Part shown: piece by piece, positions 8,326 through 17,290 of the stretch
How the letters are laid out: every line of letters begins with the position of its first letter
Numbering within the stretch: position 1 is the first letter of the stretch
Origin: Duganella sp. Leaf126
GTDB lineage: Bacteria > Pseudomonadota > Gammaproteobacteria > Burkholderiales > Burkholderiaceae_D
NCBI RefSeq assembly: GCF_001423125.1
Contig: NZ_LMNW01000001.1
Span: 421,433 to 485,432, forward strand
Direction: 5' to 3'
DNA length: 64,000 nt
Notes under the pieces: generated by a model
Databases searched by the model: none
What the model saw: only the letters and a program-made list of their open reading frames with translations
Told to the model about the DNA's origin: nothing
Translations under genes and position numbers: made by a program

Positions 8326-9702
8326 TCAGCTTCCGCCGACCACCATCTGCTCGAGCAGGATCGAGCCGGTGCGCTTGGTGCCGCGCACCATGGTGTCGGC
8401 GCCGACCGCCACGATCTGCGCCAGCATGTCCCGCATGTTGCCGGCAATCGTGATCTCTTCGACCGGGTACTGGATCTCGCCGCGCTCGACCCAGAAGCCC
8501 GAGGCGCCGCGCGAATAGTCGCCGGTAACGTAGTTGGTACCCTGCCCCATCAGCTCGGTGACCAGCAGGCCGGTGCCGAGCTTGCGCAGCATGGCGGACA
8601 AATCGTCGCCGGGTGCCGTCAGCGACGACGACAGCGTGAGGTTGTGCGAACCGCCCGCGTTGCCGGTGGTGCGCATGCCCAGCTTGCGCGCCGAATAGGT
8701 CGACAGGAAGTACCCCTGCACCACGCCGTCCCTGACCACGTCGCGCGCGCGCGTCGTCACGCCTTCGTCGTCGAACGGGGCCGAGCCCATGGCGCCGATC
8801 ACGTGCGGGTCTTCGTGGATCTGCACGTGCGACGGCAGCACCTGCTTGCCGAGGCTGTCGACGAAAAACGTCGACCTGCGGTACAGCGCCCCGCCCGACG
8901 TGGCCTGCACGTAGGCGCCCAGCAAACCGATGGCCAGCGGCGCCTCGAACAGCACCGGGCAGGTGCGCGTGCTCAGGCTGCGGGCACGCAGCCTCGCCAG
9001 GGCGCGCTCGGCAGCGTAACGGCCGATCGCCTCCGGCGACGCCATGCGCGCCGCATCGCGCACCGACACATACCAGTCGTCGCGCTGCATGCCGGCGCCG
9101 CGCCCGGCAATGGCCGCCATCGACACCGTGTGGCGCGAATACGGGTAGCCGCCGATGAAGCCGCGCGAATTGGCCGAGACGAATTGCGAGTGCTGCACGT
9201 GCACGCCCGCCCCCTCGCTGTTGGTCACGCGCGCATCGACCGCAAAGGCGGCCGCTTCGGCGCGCCGGGCCAGTTCCACGGCGCCGGCGGTGTCGATCTC
9301 CCACGGATAAAACAGTTGCAGGTCGGGCGGCGCCATTTCCAGCAGCTCGACGTCAGGCAGGCCGCCGCAGTCGTCTTCGGCGGTGAAGCGGGCGATGTTG
9401 TAGGCCGCTTCCACCGTGGCTTGCAGGGCGGCAGTGGAAAAATCGGAGGTGCTGGCATTGCCGCGCCGCCGGCCCAGATGGACGGTCACGCCCATGCCCT
9501 TGTCGCGGTTCTGCTCGATGGTCTCGATCTGGTTCCGGCGGACCGAGACCGACAGGCCGCTGCCCTCGCTGAAATCGACCTCGCAATCGGTGCCGCCCTG
9601 CGCTTTCGCGTAACCCAGCACGTCGCGGGCGAGCTGCTGCAGCTGTTCGTGCGTGTGGCTGAAGCTTAGGCTCAAGCTCGGGCTGGCGGGGCGGTCGGAC
9701 AT
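8326..9702 (-). CDS. pmbA: Metalloprotease PmbA/TldE
   Basis: This 458-aa protein is the TldE/PmbA partner of the TldD-TldE heterodimer, which degrades unfolded peptides and matures some RiPPs. Family blocks include GSGLSVSVRRNQIETIEQNRDKG split by the usual gaps, then PVLFEAPLAIGLLGA and GTNYVTGDYSRGASGFWVE. I start it at MSDRPASPS (9702) rather than an upstream ATG, which adds a non-conserved 13-residue tail. It faces darP across a 107-nt divergent gap. tldD is not in the window. Confidence 0.92.
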   Translation of the reverse strand: MSDRPASPSLSLSFSHTHEQLQQLARDVLGYAKAQGGTDCEVDFSEGSGLSVSVRRNQIETIEQNRDKGMGVTVHLGRRRGNASTSDFSTAALQATVEAAYNIARFTAEDDCGGLPDVELLEMAPPDLQLFYPWEIDTAGAVELARRAEAAAFAVDARVTNSEGAGVHVQHSQFVSANSRGFIGGYPYSRHTVSMAAIAGRGAGMQRDDWYVSVRDAARMASPEAIGRYAAERALARLRARSLSTRTCPVLFEAPLAIGLLGAYVQATSGGALYRRSTFFVDSLGKQVLPSHVQIHEDPHVIGAMGSAPFDDEGVTTRARDVVRDGVVQGYFLSTYSARKLGMRTTGNAGGSHNLTLSSSLTAPGDDLSAMLRKLGTGLLVTELMGQGTNYVTGDYSRGASGFWVERGEIQYPVEEITIAGNMRDMLAQIVAVGADTMVRGTKRTGSILLEQMVVGGS

Positions 9703-9809
9703 GGGCGGTTTTCGTCGGCAGGCAGCTAAACCGGGTATCATAGCAGTCGTTCACAGTTTACAGGGACGGCTGCACGCCGGACCACGAGTCTTTCCCGAGA
9801 GTTAATCAT

Positions 9810-10430
9810 ATGGTAAATCCAAACCGCGGCGCCGTCGGCTTCAGCTCCACCGAATTCGAACAGGAATACGAGCGCCCTTCCAAATCCGAGATGAAGCGCC
9901 AGGTCGACGCCCTGCAAAAGCTGGGCGAGGCGCTGGTCGCCGAGCCGCGCGACCGTGTCAAGCGCGTGCCGATGCCGGAGGACGTGCGCGACGCCATCCT
10001 CGAGTGCCAGACCATCACCAACCATGAAGGTCGCCGCCGCCAGATGCAGTTCGTCGGCAAGAAGATGCGCACGCTGGACGAAGCGGAAGTGGCTGCCATC
10101 CAGCAGGCCATCGACAGCTGGAAAGGCGCCTCGAAGGCCGACACCGCCGCCATGCACGCGCTCGAGCGCCGCCGCGACAAGCTGCTGGCCGACGACAAGG
10201 CGCTGACCGTGCTGTTGTCGGAGAACCCGGAACTGGACGTGCAGCACCTGCGCACGCTGATCCGCAATGCCCGCAAGGAGCAGGCCGAGAACAAGCCGCC
10301 CAAGGCGTACCGCGAAATCTTCCAGATCCTCAAGCAGGTCGAGGCCAAGAAGAAAAAGGCGGCAGCCGGCGCTGCCGACGACGACCTCGACGCCGCTCTC
10401 GACGCCGACAGCGAACACGATGACGAATAA
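9810..10430 (+). CDS. darP: Ribosome-associated protein DarP (YjgA)
   Basis: This 206-aa, highly charged, mostly helical protein matches the YjgA/DarP family, which acts in late 50S ribosomal subunit assembly. Diagnostic text includes PSKSEMKRQVDALQKLGEAL, RRRQMQFVGKKMR and ARKEQAENKPPKAYREIFQ. The C-terminus is a lysine run followed by an acidic tail. PmbA and YjgA are neighbours in many proteobacteria, which supports both calls. Its end overlaps the next gene by 11 nt. Confidence 0.92.
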   Translation: MVNPNRGAVGFSSTEFEQEYERPSKSEMKRQVDALQKLGEALVAEPRDRVKRVPMPEDVRDAILECQTITNHEGRRRQMQFVGKKMRTLDEAEVAAIQQAIDSWKGASKADTAAMHALERRRDKLLADDKALTVLLSENPELDVQHLRTLIRNARKEQAENKPPKAYREIFQILKQVEAKKKKAAAGAADDDLDAALDADSEHDDE

Positions 10431-11037
10431 GCCGGAACCGGTGCTGGTGATCGGCCTGGTCTCGGTCTCGGACCGCGCCAGCGGCGGCGTCTACCAGGAC
10501 CAGGGCATTCCCGCCCTGCAGGACTGGCTGGCGCGCGCCATCACCACGCCCTACCGCGTGGAGACGCGGCTGATCGCCGACGAGCGCGCCCGGATCGAGG
10601 CGACGCTGGTGGAACTGGTCGATATCGCACGCTGCCACCTGGTGCTGACCACGGGCGGCACCGGGCCGGCGCGGCGCGATGTCACGCCCGAAGCCACGCT
10701 GGCCGTGGCCACCAAGGAAATGCCGGGCTTCGGCGAGCAGATGCGCCAGATCAGCCTGCACTTCGTGCCGACCGCCATCCTGTCGCGCCAGACCGCCGTG
10801 ATCCGCGAGACGGCCGATCACGCGGCCCTGATCATGAACCTGCCGGGCCAGCCGAAGGCAATCGCCGAAACGCTGGGCGGCCTGAAAGACGCCGACGGCA
10901 ACACGGTCGCGGGCGGCATCTTTGCCGCAGTCCCCTATTGCATCGACCTGATCGGCGGACCGTATATGGAAACCGATGCGGCCCTCTGCAAGGCATTCCG
11001 GCCCAAATCGGCGCTGCGGCCTGCGCCTGCTGCGTGA
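10420..11037 (+). CDS. mog: MogA-type molybdopterin adenylyltransferase
   Basis: This 205-aa MoCF-domain protein adenylylates molybdopterin before molybdate insertion. Signature segments are GLVSVSDRASGGVYQDQG, LVLTTGGTGPARRDVTPEA and NLPGQPKAIAETL; GGTGP is the molybdopterin-binding loop. The start ATG at 10420 lies inside the end of darP, giving an 11-nt overlap. The reading frame is open upstream but unrelated there. Its stop overlaps a possible GTG start of the next gene in a GTGA. Confidence 0.9.
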   Translation: MTNKPEPVLVIGLVSVSDRASGGVYQDQGIPALQDWLARAITTPYRVETRLIADERARIEATLVELVDIARCHLVLTTGGTGPARRDVTPEATLAVATKEMPGFGEQMRQISLHFVPTAILSRQTAVIRETADHAALIMNLPGQPKAIAETLGGLKDADGNTVAGGIFAAVPYCIDLIGGPYMETDAALCKAFRPKSALRPAPAA

Positions 11038-11162
11038 ACCTGGCTGCCGACGCCGGGCGGCGCCGCCTGGTGCGCGCTGCCGCGTTGTCGGCGGCGCTGG
11101 CGCCGATCGCTGCCCTGATCCCTGTGTTGCCTGCCACGGCAACCGCCACTCCGAGGAAAACT

Positions 11163-11837
11163 ATGAGCCTGCTGCAAACCATCGAAAAAGAAACCGGCGC
11201 CAACCCGACTGTCGCCATCATCTGGATGCACGGCCTGGGCGCCGACGCCAACGACTTCGTGCCGATGCTGCAGGAACTCGACCTGCGCGGCCTGCCGGCG
11301 ATCCGCTTCGTGTTCCCGAATGCCGACACCATGCCGGTCACCGTCAACGGCGGCTACGTGATGCGCTCGTGGTATGACATCGTCGCCACCGACCTTGGTC
11401 GCCAGGAAGACGAAACGGGCCTGCGCGCCTCGCAGGCCAAGGTCGAGGCCCTGATCGCCCGCGAAAAGGCGCGCGGCATCGCTGCCGACAGGATCATCCT
11501 GGCCGGCTTCTCGCAGGGCTGCGCGATGACGCTGCAGACCGGCCTGCGCCAGAAGGAAAAGCTGGCCGGCATGATGTGCCTGTCCGGCTACCTGCCGATC
11601 GCCCCCAAGGCCGCCACCGAGTTCACCCAGGAGAGCCTGGCCACGCCCGTGTTCATGGCCCACGGCCGCATGGACCCGGTAGTCCCCGTCACCCGCGCCA
11701 CCGCCTCGCGCGACCTGCTGCAACAGTGGGGCTACCAGGTGGAATGGCACGATTACCCGATGCAGCACTCGCTGTGCCAGCAGGAGGTCGATGATATCGG
11801 TGCGTGGTTGAAGCGGGTGCTGGTTCAGGCCAGCTGA
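11163..11837 (+). CDS. Carboxylesterase/phospholipase, alpha/beta hydrolase
   Basis: This 224-aa serine esterase belongs to the carboxylesterase-2/acyl-protein thioesterase group. The catalytic triad is visible as S117 (AGFSQGCAM), D171 (HGRMDPVVP) and H202 (YPMQHSLC); WMHGLGADANDF is the oxyanion loop. The ATG at 11163 has GAGGAAA upstream, so I use it. The frame is open back to a GTG at 11034 and would add a 43-residue leader with RRR and a hydrophobic run, so an exported isoform is possible. Confidence 0.88.
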   Translation: MSLLQTIEKETGANPTVAIIWMHGLGADANDFVPMLQELDLRGLPAIRFVFPNADTMPVTVNGGYVMRSWYDIVATDLGRQEDETGLRASQAKVEALIAREKARGIAADRIILAGFSQGCAMTLQTGLRQKEKLAGMMCLSGYLPIAPKAATEFTQESLATPVFMAHGRMDPVVPVTRATASRDLLQQWGYQVEWHDYPMQHSLCQQEVDDIGAWLKRVLVQAS

Positions 11838-11850
11838 GGCCTTAGGTCCG

Positions 11851-12405
11851 TTAATCCGGCAACGCCGGCGCATCCGTCGGCGGCACGGCCGTCTGCGCTG
11901 CATTCATCACCATCGCCAGAAACGTGTAGTAGCCGTTGATGCCCATCAGGTCCACCACGCCATGCTCGCCGAAGGCGGCCAGTGCGGCGGCGTAGGTGGC
12001 GTCGTCCACCCGTTGCTGGCGGTGCAGCTGCTGGCAGAAGGTCAGCACCAGTGCCTCGTCGGCCGGCAGGTCCGGCGGCTGGCGCCGTTCGGCAATCGCT
12101 GCGATCGTCGTCTCGGCGATGCCGTATTCGCGCGCGATCGGGGCGTGGATCGCCCACTCCACCTGCTGGCTCCACTGGCGCGCCGTGACCAGGATGGCCA
12201 GCTCCGTCAGGCGCGTGCCGATGGCGCTGCGGTAGCGCAGGTATTCGCCCATGCGCTGGGCAGCTGCCATCAGTTCCGGACTGCGGATCAGCGGCACGAA
12301 CGGTCCGTACAGGGCGCCGCGCGGGCCGTCGATCACCGCTTGCGCTGCCACCTGCTGGCTGGCGGTCATGTGGGCAAACGGTATCGGTCCCAGGCGATCG
12401 GTCAT
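11851..12405 (-). CDS. AhpD-like carboxymuconolactone decarboxylase-family protein
   Basis: This 184-aa helical protein resembles the CMD/AhpD fold, with FVPLIRSPELMAAAQRMGEY, then LTELAILVTARQW and EWAIHAPIAREYG. The usual redox CxxC is not seen (EWAIHAP lies where AhpD has ExxxCxxC), so a peroxidase-partner role is unlikely. The start MTDRLGPI at 12405 follows GAGAGGAG. It is divergent from the aminotransferase gene. Its substrate cannot be read from the sequence. Confidence 0.75.
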   Translation of the reverse strand: MTDRLGPIPFAHMTASQQVAAQAVIDGPRGALYGPFVPLIRSPELMAAAQRMGEYLRYRSAIGTRLTELAILVTARQWSQQVEWAIHAPIAREYGIAETTIAAIAERRQPPDLPADEALVLTFCQQLHRQQRVDDATYAAALAAFGEHGVVDLMGINGYYTFLAMVMNAAQTAVPPTDAPALPD

Positions 12406-12521
12406 CTTGTCACTCCTCTCAAATTTCTGCCCATGGTGCGGCATGGATCAACAGAAAACAAGCTGAACGCGGATATTGTCTGCTGGCAATCACACGTCGC
12501 CACCTGCCCGAAAGGACCTCC

Positions 12522-13871
12522 ATGAACCGCCCCCGCCCTGCCAGCCACCTGATCCACCGTCATCTGCGCCAGACGCCGCCCGTCGTCGGCGCGGCCGCCG
12601 GCATGGTCGTGCACGACCGCGAAGGCCGCCGCTACCTCGATGCCAGCGGTGGCGCGGCCGTGTCGTCGCTCGGTCATGCGCACCCCGAGGTGCTGGCGGC
12701 CATGCATGCCCAGATCGACCGCAATGCCTACGCCCACACGGCCTTCTTCACGTGCGAGGCGGCCGAGGAACTGGCGGCGCGGCTGGCCGCCGATGCGCCG
12801 GGCGACCTCGATCAGGTGTACCTGGTCTCGGGCGGTTCCGAGGCGATGGAGACGGCGCTGAAACTGGCGCGCCAGTATTTCGTCGAGGCGGGCGAAACGC
12901 AGCGCAGCGTCTTCATCGCCCGCCGCCAGAGCTACCACGGCAATACGCTCGGTGCGCTGGCCATCGGCGGCAACGAGTGGCGCCGCCGGCCGTTCGCGCC
13001 GCTGCTGATGGACGTGGCGCGGGTGGCGCCGTGCTTCGAGTACCGCGAGCGCGCGCCGGACCAGAGCCTCGAGGCCTACACTGCGTCCCTGCTGCGCGAA
13101 CTGGAAGACACCATCATCGCAACGGGGCCGCAGCGCATCATCGGCTTTTGCGCCGAAACCGTGGTGGGCGCCACGGCCGGCGCCGTGCCGCCCACGCCCG
13201 GCTACTTTCGCGGCGTGCGCAGCCTGTGCGACAAGTACGGCATCCTGTGGATTGCCGACGAGGTGATGTGCGGCATGGGGCGTACCGGCACGCTGTACGC
13301 GTTCGAGCAGGAAGGCGTGCTGCCGGACCTGGTGGTGCTCGGCAAGGGGCTCGGTGCCGGTTACCAGCCGATCGGCGCGGTGCTGGCACGCGCGCCGGTG
13401 GTCGAGCGGCTGCGCCAGGGCAGCGGCATCTTCATGCACGGTCACACGTACATGGGCCACCCGGTGGCTGCCGCCGCCGCGCTGGCGGTGCAACAGGTGA
13501 TCCGGCGCGACAACCTGCTGGGCGCTGTGACCGGCCGCGGCGCCGTGCTGCGCACCATGTTGCGCGAAGCGCTGGGCGGCCATCCGCACGTCGGCGACAT
13601 CCGCGGCCGGGGCTTGCTGATCGGGGTGGAACTGGTGCGCGACCGCGCGACCAGGGAGCCGTTCGATCCCGCGCTGGCGCTGCACGCGGCGATCAAGCGC
13701 GAGGCGATGGCCTGCGGCCTGATGGTCTATCCGATGGGCGGCACCATCGATGGCGTGCGCGGCGACCATGTCCTGCTGGCGCCGCCGTTCATCGCCAGCG
13801 ACGCCGACCTGGCCGAGATCACCGACCGCCTGGCGCAGGCGGTCAAGCGGGCGATCGCCGGCGCGTCCTGA
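12522..13871 (+). CDS. Class III PLP-dependent aminotransferase
   Basis: This 449-aa fold-type I transaminase belongs to the omega-aminotransferase/aspartate aminotransferase-like group. PLP contacts are visible: GGSEAMETALKLAR for the phosphate, D246 in WIADEVMCGMGRTG for the pyridine nitrogen, and K275 in LVVLGKGLGAGYQPIG for the Schiff base. The start has AGGACCTCC just upstream. The substrate is unclear; candidates include diamines, beta-alanine or an amino-sugar. No neighbour fixes its pathway. Confidence 0.85.
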   Translation: MNRPRPASHLIHRHLRQTPPVVGAAAGMVVHDREGRRYLDASGGAAVSSLGHAHPEVLAAMHAQIDRNAYAHTAFFTCEAAEELAARLAADAPGDLDQVYLVSGGSEAMETALKLARQYFVEAGETQRSVFIARRQSYHGNTLGALAIGGNEWRRRPFAPLLMDVARVAPCFEYRERAPDQSLEAYTASLLRELEDTIIATGPQRIIGFCAETVVGATAGAVPPTPGYFRGVRSLCDKYGILWIADEVMCGMGRTGTLYAFEQEGVLPDLVVLGKGLGAGYQPIGAVLARAPVVERLRQGSGIFMHGHTYMGHPVAAAAALAVQQVIRRDNLLGAVTGRGAVLRTMLREALGGHPHVGDIRGRGLLIGVELVRDRATREPFDPALALHAAIKREAMACGLMVYPMGGTIDGVRGDHVLLAPPFIASDADLAEITDRLAQAVKRAIAGAS

Positions 13872-13908
13872 CCGCAACGACCGGAGCGCCCGGAGCGCCC
13901 GGGGGCGG

Positions 13909-14763
13909 CTATTTGCGCGGCCGCCAGTCGATCACTTCCTGCTGCTGCTCGCCGAGGCCGGGAATGCCCAGGCGCAGCTGGTCGCCCTTTTTCAGGAAGC
14001 GCGGCTTGGCCAGTCCCATGCCCACGCCCGGCGGCGTGCCGGTGGCGATCACGTCGCCCGGCTCCAGCGTCATGAACTGCGACAGGTAGCTGACGATCTG
14101 CGCCACCGTGAAAATCATGGTGGACGTATTCCCGGTCTGCATGCGCTTGCCGTTTACTTCGAGGTACAGGTCGAGGTCCTGGACGTCGCCGATGTGCTCG
14201 GGCGTGACCAGCCACGGACCGACCGGGCCGAACGTATCGCAGCCCTTGCCCTTGTCCCATTGCGGGCCGCGCTCGAGCTGATACGAGCGTTCCGACACGT
14301 CGTTGACCACCGTGTAGCCGGCCACGTATTTAAGCGCCTCGTCTTCGGTCACGTATTGCGCGCGCGTGCCGATGATGACGCCCAGCTCCACCTCCCAGTC
14401 GGTCTTCTTGGAGCCCTTGGGCAGCATGATCGGATCGTCCGGGCCGCTCAACGCGGTATTCGCTTTCAGGAACACGATCGGCTCCTTGGGCGGCGCCATC
14501 TTCGCTTCGGCCGCGTGGTCCGAGTAATTGAGGCCGATGCAGACGAACTTGCCCACGTGCTTGACCGGCACGCCGAAACGCGGGTTGCCGCGCACCACCG
14601 GCAGCGTGGCGGGATCGATCTTTTCCAGCTTGCGCAGGGCCTTGGGGGCCAGCTGGGCGGCGTCGATATCGTCGATCACGCCCGACAGCGCACGCAGCTT
14701 GCCTTCGTCGTCGATCAGGCCAGGTTGTTCTTTGCCGGGACGGCCATAGCGCACAAGTCTCAT
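13909..14763 (-). CDS. Fumarylacetoacetate hydrolase-family protein
   Basis: This 284-aa protein has the FAH C-terminal fold. Metal ligands are expected from DWEVELGVIIG and the nearby ISR-like NDVSERSYQL. KFVCIGLNYSDHAAE and VIATGTPPGVGMG are the conserved active-site blocks. The family cleaves or isomerises 2-keto-acids, decarboxylates oxaloacetate, or acts on ureidoglycolate; sequence alone does not choose. It follows the 2OG-Fe(II) dioxygenase gene by 44 nt on the same strand, so it could be the last gene of that operon. Confidence 0.85.
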   Translation of the reverse strand: MRLVRYGRPGKEQPGLIDDEGKLRALSGVIDDIDAAQLAPKALRKLEKIDPATLPVVRGNPRFGVPVKHVGKFVCIGLNYSDHAAEAKMAPPKEPIVFLKANTALSGPDDPIMLPKGSKKTDWEVELGVIIGTRAQYVTEDEALKYVAGYTVVNDVSERSYQLERGPQWDKGKGCDTFGPVGPWLVTPEHIGDVQDLDLYLEVNGKRMQTGNTSTMIFTVAQIVSYLSQFMTLEPGDVIATGTPPGVGMGLAKPRFLKKGDQLRLGIPGLGEQQQEVIDWRPRK

Positions 14764-14807
14764 GGTTTGCTCTCAAAGGGTACGGAAGCCCGCATTTTAC
14801 CTCTGGC

Positions 14808-15698
14808 TCAGCCGTAGCGCGCCTGGCGCAGCCATTTGTTGGCGATGATCTTGGTGCCCTGGACCACCGGCGCGCCGCCGTGCAGGGTCTGGTGGTCGGG
14901 ATGGTGATGCGGGTCGGTGTTGAGGAACCACAGCGCACTGCCCTTTTTCGGATAGACCTCGAGGCCCAGGCCCGGAAACACGGTGCCGCCGCCCTGCTCC
15001 ACGTCGGTCAGGTACAGGATGAAGGTGGCCAGGCGCTGGCCGCCGCGCGCCAGGTGGCTGCGGTGGCCGCTGGCGTCGGGATCAAGCCAGTCGTAGTGCG
15101 GCCGGTACTCCTGCGTGCTGGCGTACCGTTGCAGCTGGAACGGCTCGCCGCGGTCGGCCGGCCAGTGCGACAGCAGCGCCAGCCGGCGCTCGATGCGATC
15201 GGCAATCGCGGCCTCGCCCCGGGCGATGAAGGCCATGTCGCTGGTGCGGCCCTCGTGCACCACGCTCGCACCGTCTTCGGCGCCGGTGACGGTGGAGCGC
15301 GTGTAGCGCGAGGAGGAATCAGCCCCGGCATCGCAGTGCGCGACGAGGGCGTCGCACTCGCCGCTGTCGAGTACATTGCCGAGCAAGATCACCTGTGGGC
15401 TTTTCAGCACGAACAGCACGTCGATGGCGCGCTGGTCCACCATGATGCGGTTGCGCGTGGTGTCGATGAAAGGCATGGCCTGGTCCGGCGCGTGCACGTT
15501 GGCGCCGGGTCCGATCGCGCGTGCGTGCACCGCTTCGTCGAGGGCCGCGCGCGCCACGTCCAGCGTGTACTGGCCCGAGCGCGCCATGCTGTTGACCATG
15601 TCGAGCGGGCTGCAGCCGCGCGCCAGGTTGTCGGCGATCCAGTCCTGCCACGACTGCGGCAGCGAAGCGAGCACGGGAGAGGTGGCGGCATCGGTCAT
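14808..15698 (-). CDS. 2-oxoglutarate/Fe(II)-dependent prolyl 4-hydroxylase-type dioxygenase
   Basis: This 296-aa protein has a C-terminal P4H/SM-20-like double-stranded beta helix. Iron ligands are H201 and D203 (EYRPHYDWLD) and H273 (HHPDHQTLHGG); K283 in GTKIIANKW should bind 2-oxoglutarate. The first 100 residues are family-variable. Its ATG overlaps the MFS transporter stop by ATGA, so it is coupled to that gene and to kamA. Substrate could be a peptidyl proline or a free amino acid; neither is proven. Confidence 0.88.
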   Translation of the reverse strand: MTDAATSPVLASLPQSWQDWIADNLARGCSPLDMVNSMARSGQYTLDVARAALDEAVHARAIGPGANVHAPDQAMPFIDTTRNRIMVDQRAIDVLFVLKSPQVILLGNVLDSGECDALVAHCDAGADSSSRYTRSTVTGAEDGASVVHEGRTSDMAFIARGEAAIADRIERRLALLSHWPADRGEPFQLQRYASTQEYRPHYDWLDPDASGHRSHLARGGQRLATFILYLTDVEQGGGTVFPGLGLEVYPKKGSALWFLNTDPHHHPDHQTLHGGAPVVQGTKIIANKWLRQARYG

Positions 15699-17287
15699 GG
15701 ACTGGTGGGAACCTTATCGGAAGCGGGTGTGATGTCCATTCTACCGGAAGCGTCGTCCGTCTCGCACCGGCGCTGCCAGCAGCGCCAGCCATACCACGCC
15801 AGCCCCGGCGCCTGCAGCGCCAGCAGCAGGGCGAAACCTGCCTGATAGGCCTGCGCCGGATAATGGCCGCCGCCGTCGGGCCGCCAGCAATCGAGCACCA
15901 GCCCGAAGCCCGCCTGCACCGCGAACGCGCCCAGAAAGATCAGCAGGTTCAGGCAGGTGGCCGCACGTCCGGTCAGCCGGCCCGGCAGGCCCTGCGCCAC
16001 CATCGTGTACTCGATGCCGGTCACCGTGCCCACCAGCGTGAACAGCACCGCCAGCACGGCCAGTGCCGCCACGCCCGGCTGCCAGCCGCAGACCAGGCCC
16101 GCCTGCACCAGCAAGAACAGCGCCACGCCGGCAGCGGCCACGCGCACCGTCGGCACGCCACGGCGTGCGGCCCACTCGGTGATCATGCCCACGGCGATGG
16201 CGCCGGCGATCACTGCACCCATGGCCACGTACAGCAGCCAGCTCACGCGGTCCTCGGCATAGCCGGCCACGTCGCCGAGCCAGCGGCCGATCCACAAGCC
16301 CTGGATGCCGAAGAACACCATGTGCGGCACCAGCACCAGCTGCGCCGCCTCGCGGAACGCCGGGTGGCGCAGGATCTCGGCCATGGCCGCGCGCAGCGGC
16401 TGGTGCTGCACGGTGGCCGGCTGCGGCGGCACCAGCAGCCGGATCAGCACGCCGGTCAGCATCAGCGCCGAAGCCAGCCCCACGAACAGGCTGCGCCAGT
16501 CGGTGTAATCGAGTGCGATGCGCACCGGCAGCGTGGCCGATGCGGCGCCCAGGCCGCCGACGGCGATCAGGTAGCCCTGCATCGACGGCAACCGCGCCGG
16601 CGTGAGCCAGGTCGACAGCGCCTTGACCGCCGCCATGAAGCAGCCGCCCACGCCGAACCCGATCACCGCGCGCGCCACCAGCAGCTGGGCAAAATCATGG
16701 CCGCCCGCAAATGCCAGCGCTCCCAGTGCAGCGATGACCAGCAGCGGCAGCTGCACCCGCGCCGGCCCCCAGCGGTCGAGCGCCACCCCCACCGGCAGCT
16801 GCGCCAGCGCGAAGGCGAAAAAGAAGGCGCTGGTGAGCAAGCCCAGTTGCCCGGGTGTGAGCGCCAGCGCCGCCGTTAGCGCCGGCGCCAGCGTGGCGTT
16901 AATCATGCGCAGCAGCGTGGACAGATAATGGCCCAATGCGAACGGCAGAAAGACCATCAGCACCACCATGCGTCGCGACAGCGCCGGGGCGATACCGGCA
17001 GCGCCGTCTGCGTCGGCAGCCGGCGGGACCGCGGGCAAGCGGCCAGCTTCCGCGCACGCTGCGCAGTCGGCGCCATCGGCGTAACAAGCATGCTCGGCGC
17101 AAGCTACGCAGTCTGTGCCACCGGCGCAACGAGCACGGTCGGCGCACGCTACGCAGTCGGCACCATCGACGCAACGAGCGCGGCCAGCGCACGTCGCACG
17201 GTCGGCATCATTGGCCCAACAAGCGCGGTCAGCGCAGGCTGCACGCTCGGCGCGGTCAGCGCGATGGACAGGACCGGTGGTCAGCAT
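15695..17287 (-). CDS. MFS transporter with Cys-rich 15-residue-repeat N-terminal extension
   Basis: Residues 107-530 form a normal 12-helix major facilitator, starting MVVLMVFLPFALGHYLSTLL with the loop motif GVALDRWGPARVQL. The first 106 residues are unusual: five 15-residue repeats with 12 cysteines, including three CxxC pairs (45/48, 60/63, 75/78). A start at 17287 is 3 nt after the kamA stop; a start at 16969 would give a standard 424-aa transporter. Neither start has a clear ribosome-binding site. The substrate is unknown, and the dioxygenase gene is coupled downstream. Confidence 0.75.
   Translation of the reverse strand: MLTTGPVHRADRAERAACADRACWANDADRATCAGRARCVDGADCVACADRARCAGGTDCVACAEHACYADGADCAACAEAGRLPAVPPAADADGAAGIAPALSRRMVVLMVFLPFALGHYLSTLLRMINATLAPALTAALALTPGQLGLLTSAFFFAFALAQLPVGVALDRWGPARVQLPLLVIAALGALAFAGGHDFAQLLVARAVIGFGVGGCFMAAVKALSTWLTPARLPSMQGYLIAVGGLGAASATLPVRIALDYTDWRSLFVGLASALMLTGVLIRLLVPPQPATVQHQPLRAAMAEILRHPAFREAAQLVLVPHMVFFGIQGLWIGRWLGDVAGYAEDRVSWLLYVAMGAVIAGAIAVGMITEWAARRGVPTVRVAAAGVALFLLVQAGLVCGWQPGVAALAVLAVLFTLVGTVTGIEYTMVAQGLPGRLTGRAATCLNLLIFLGAFAVQAGFGLVLDCWRPDGGGHYPAQAYQAGFALLLALQAPGLAWYGWRCWQRRCETDDASGRMDITPASDKVPTSP
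17053..17277. repeat. 45-nt tandem repeat, five copies
   Basis: Five head-to-tail 45-nt units begin at 17053, 17098, 17143, 17188 and 17233, most with CGCACGCT or a close variant. The middle three are most alike; the last is degenerate. On the minus strand they encode 15-residue repeats with DCxxC in the later units, as part of the MFS gene. Confidence 0.85.
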
Positions 17288-17290
17288 CGT

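Noticed and set aside
12402-13877. A 491-codon minus-strand frame
   Set aside because: Mirror of the class III aminotransferase gene, which has intact PLP motifs; the antisense product has no domain features.
13883-13902. Short CGGAGCGCC tandem after the aminotransferase stop
   Set aside because: Two 9-nt copies after, not across, the stop; too short and GC-simple to group with the stop-codon duplications.
17053-17277. CRISPR array
   Set aside because: The 45-nt units are directly adjacent with no spacers, degenerate, and inside a coding frame; no cas genes are present.
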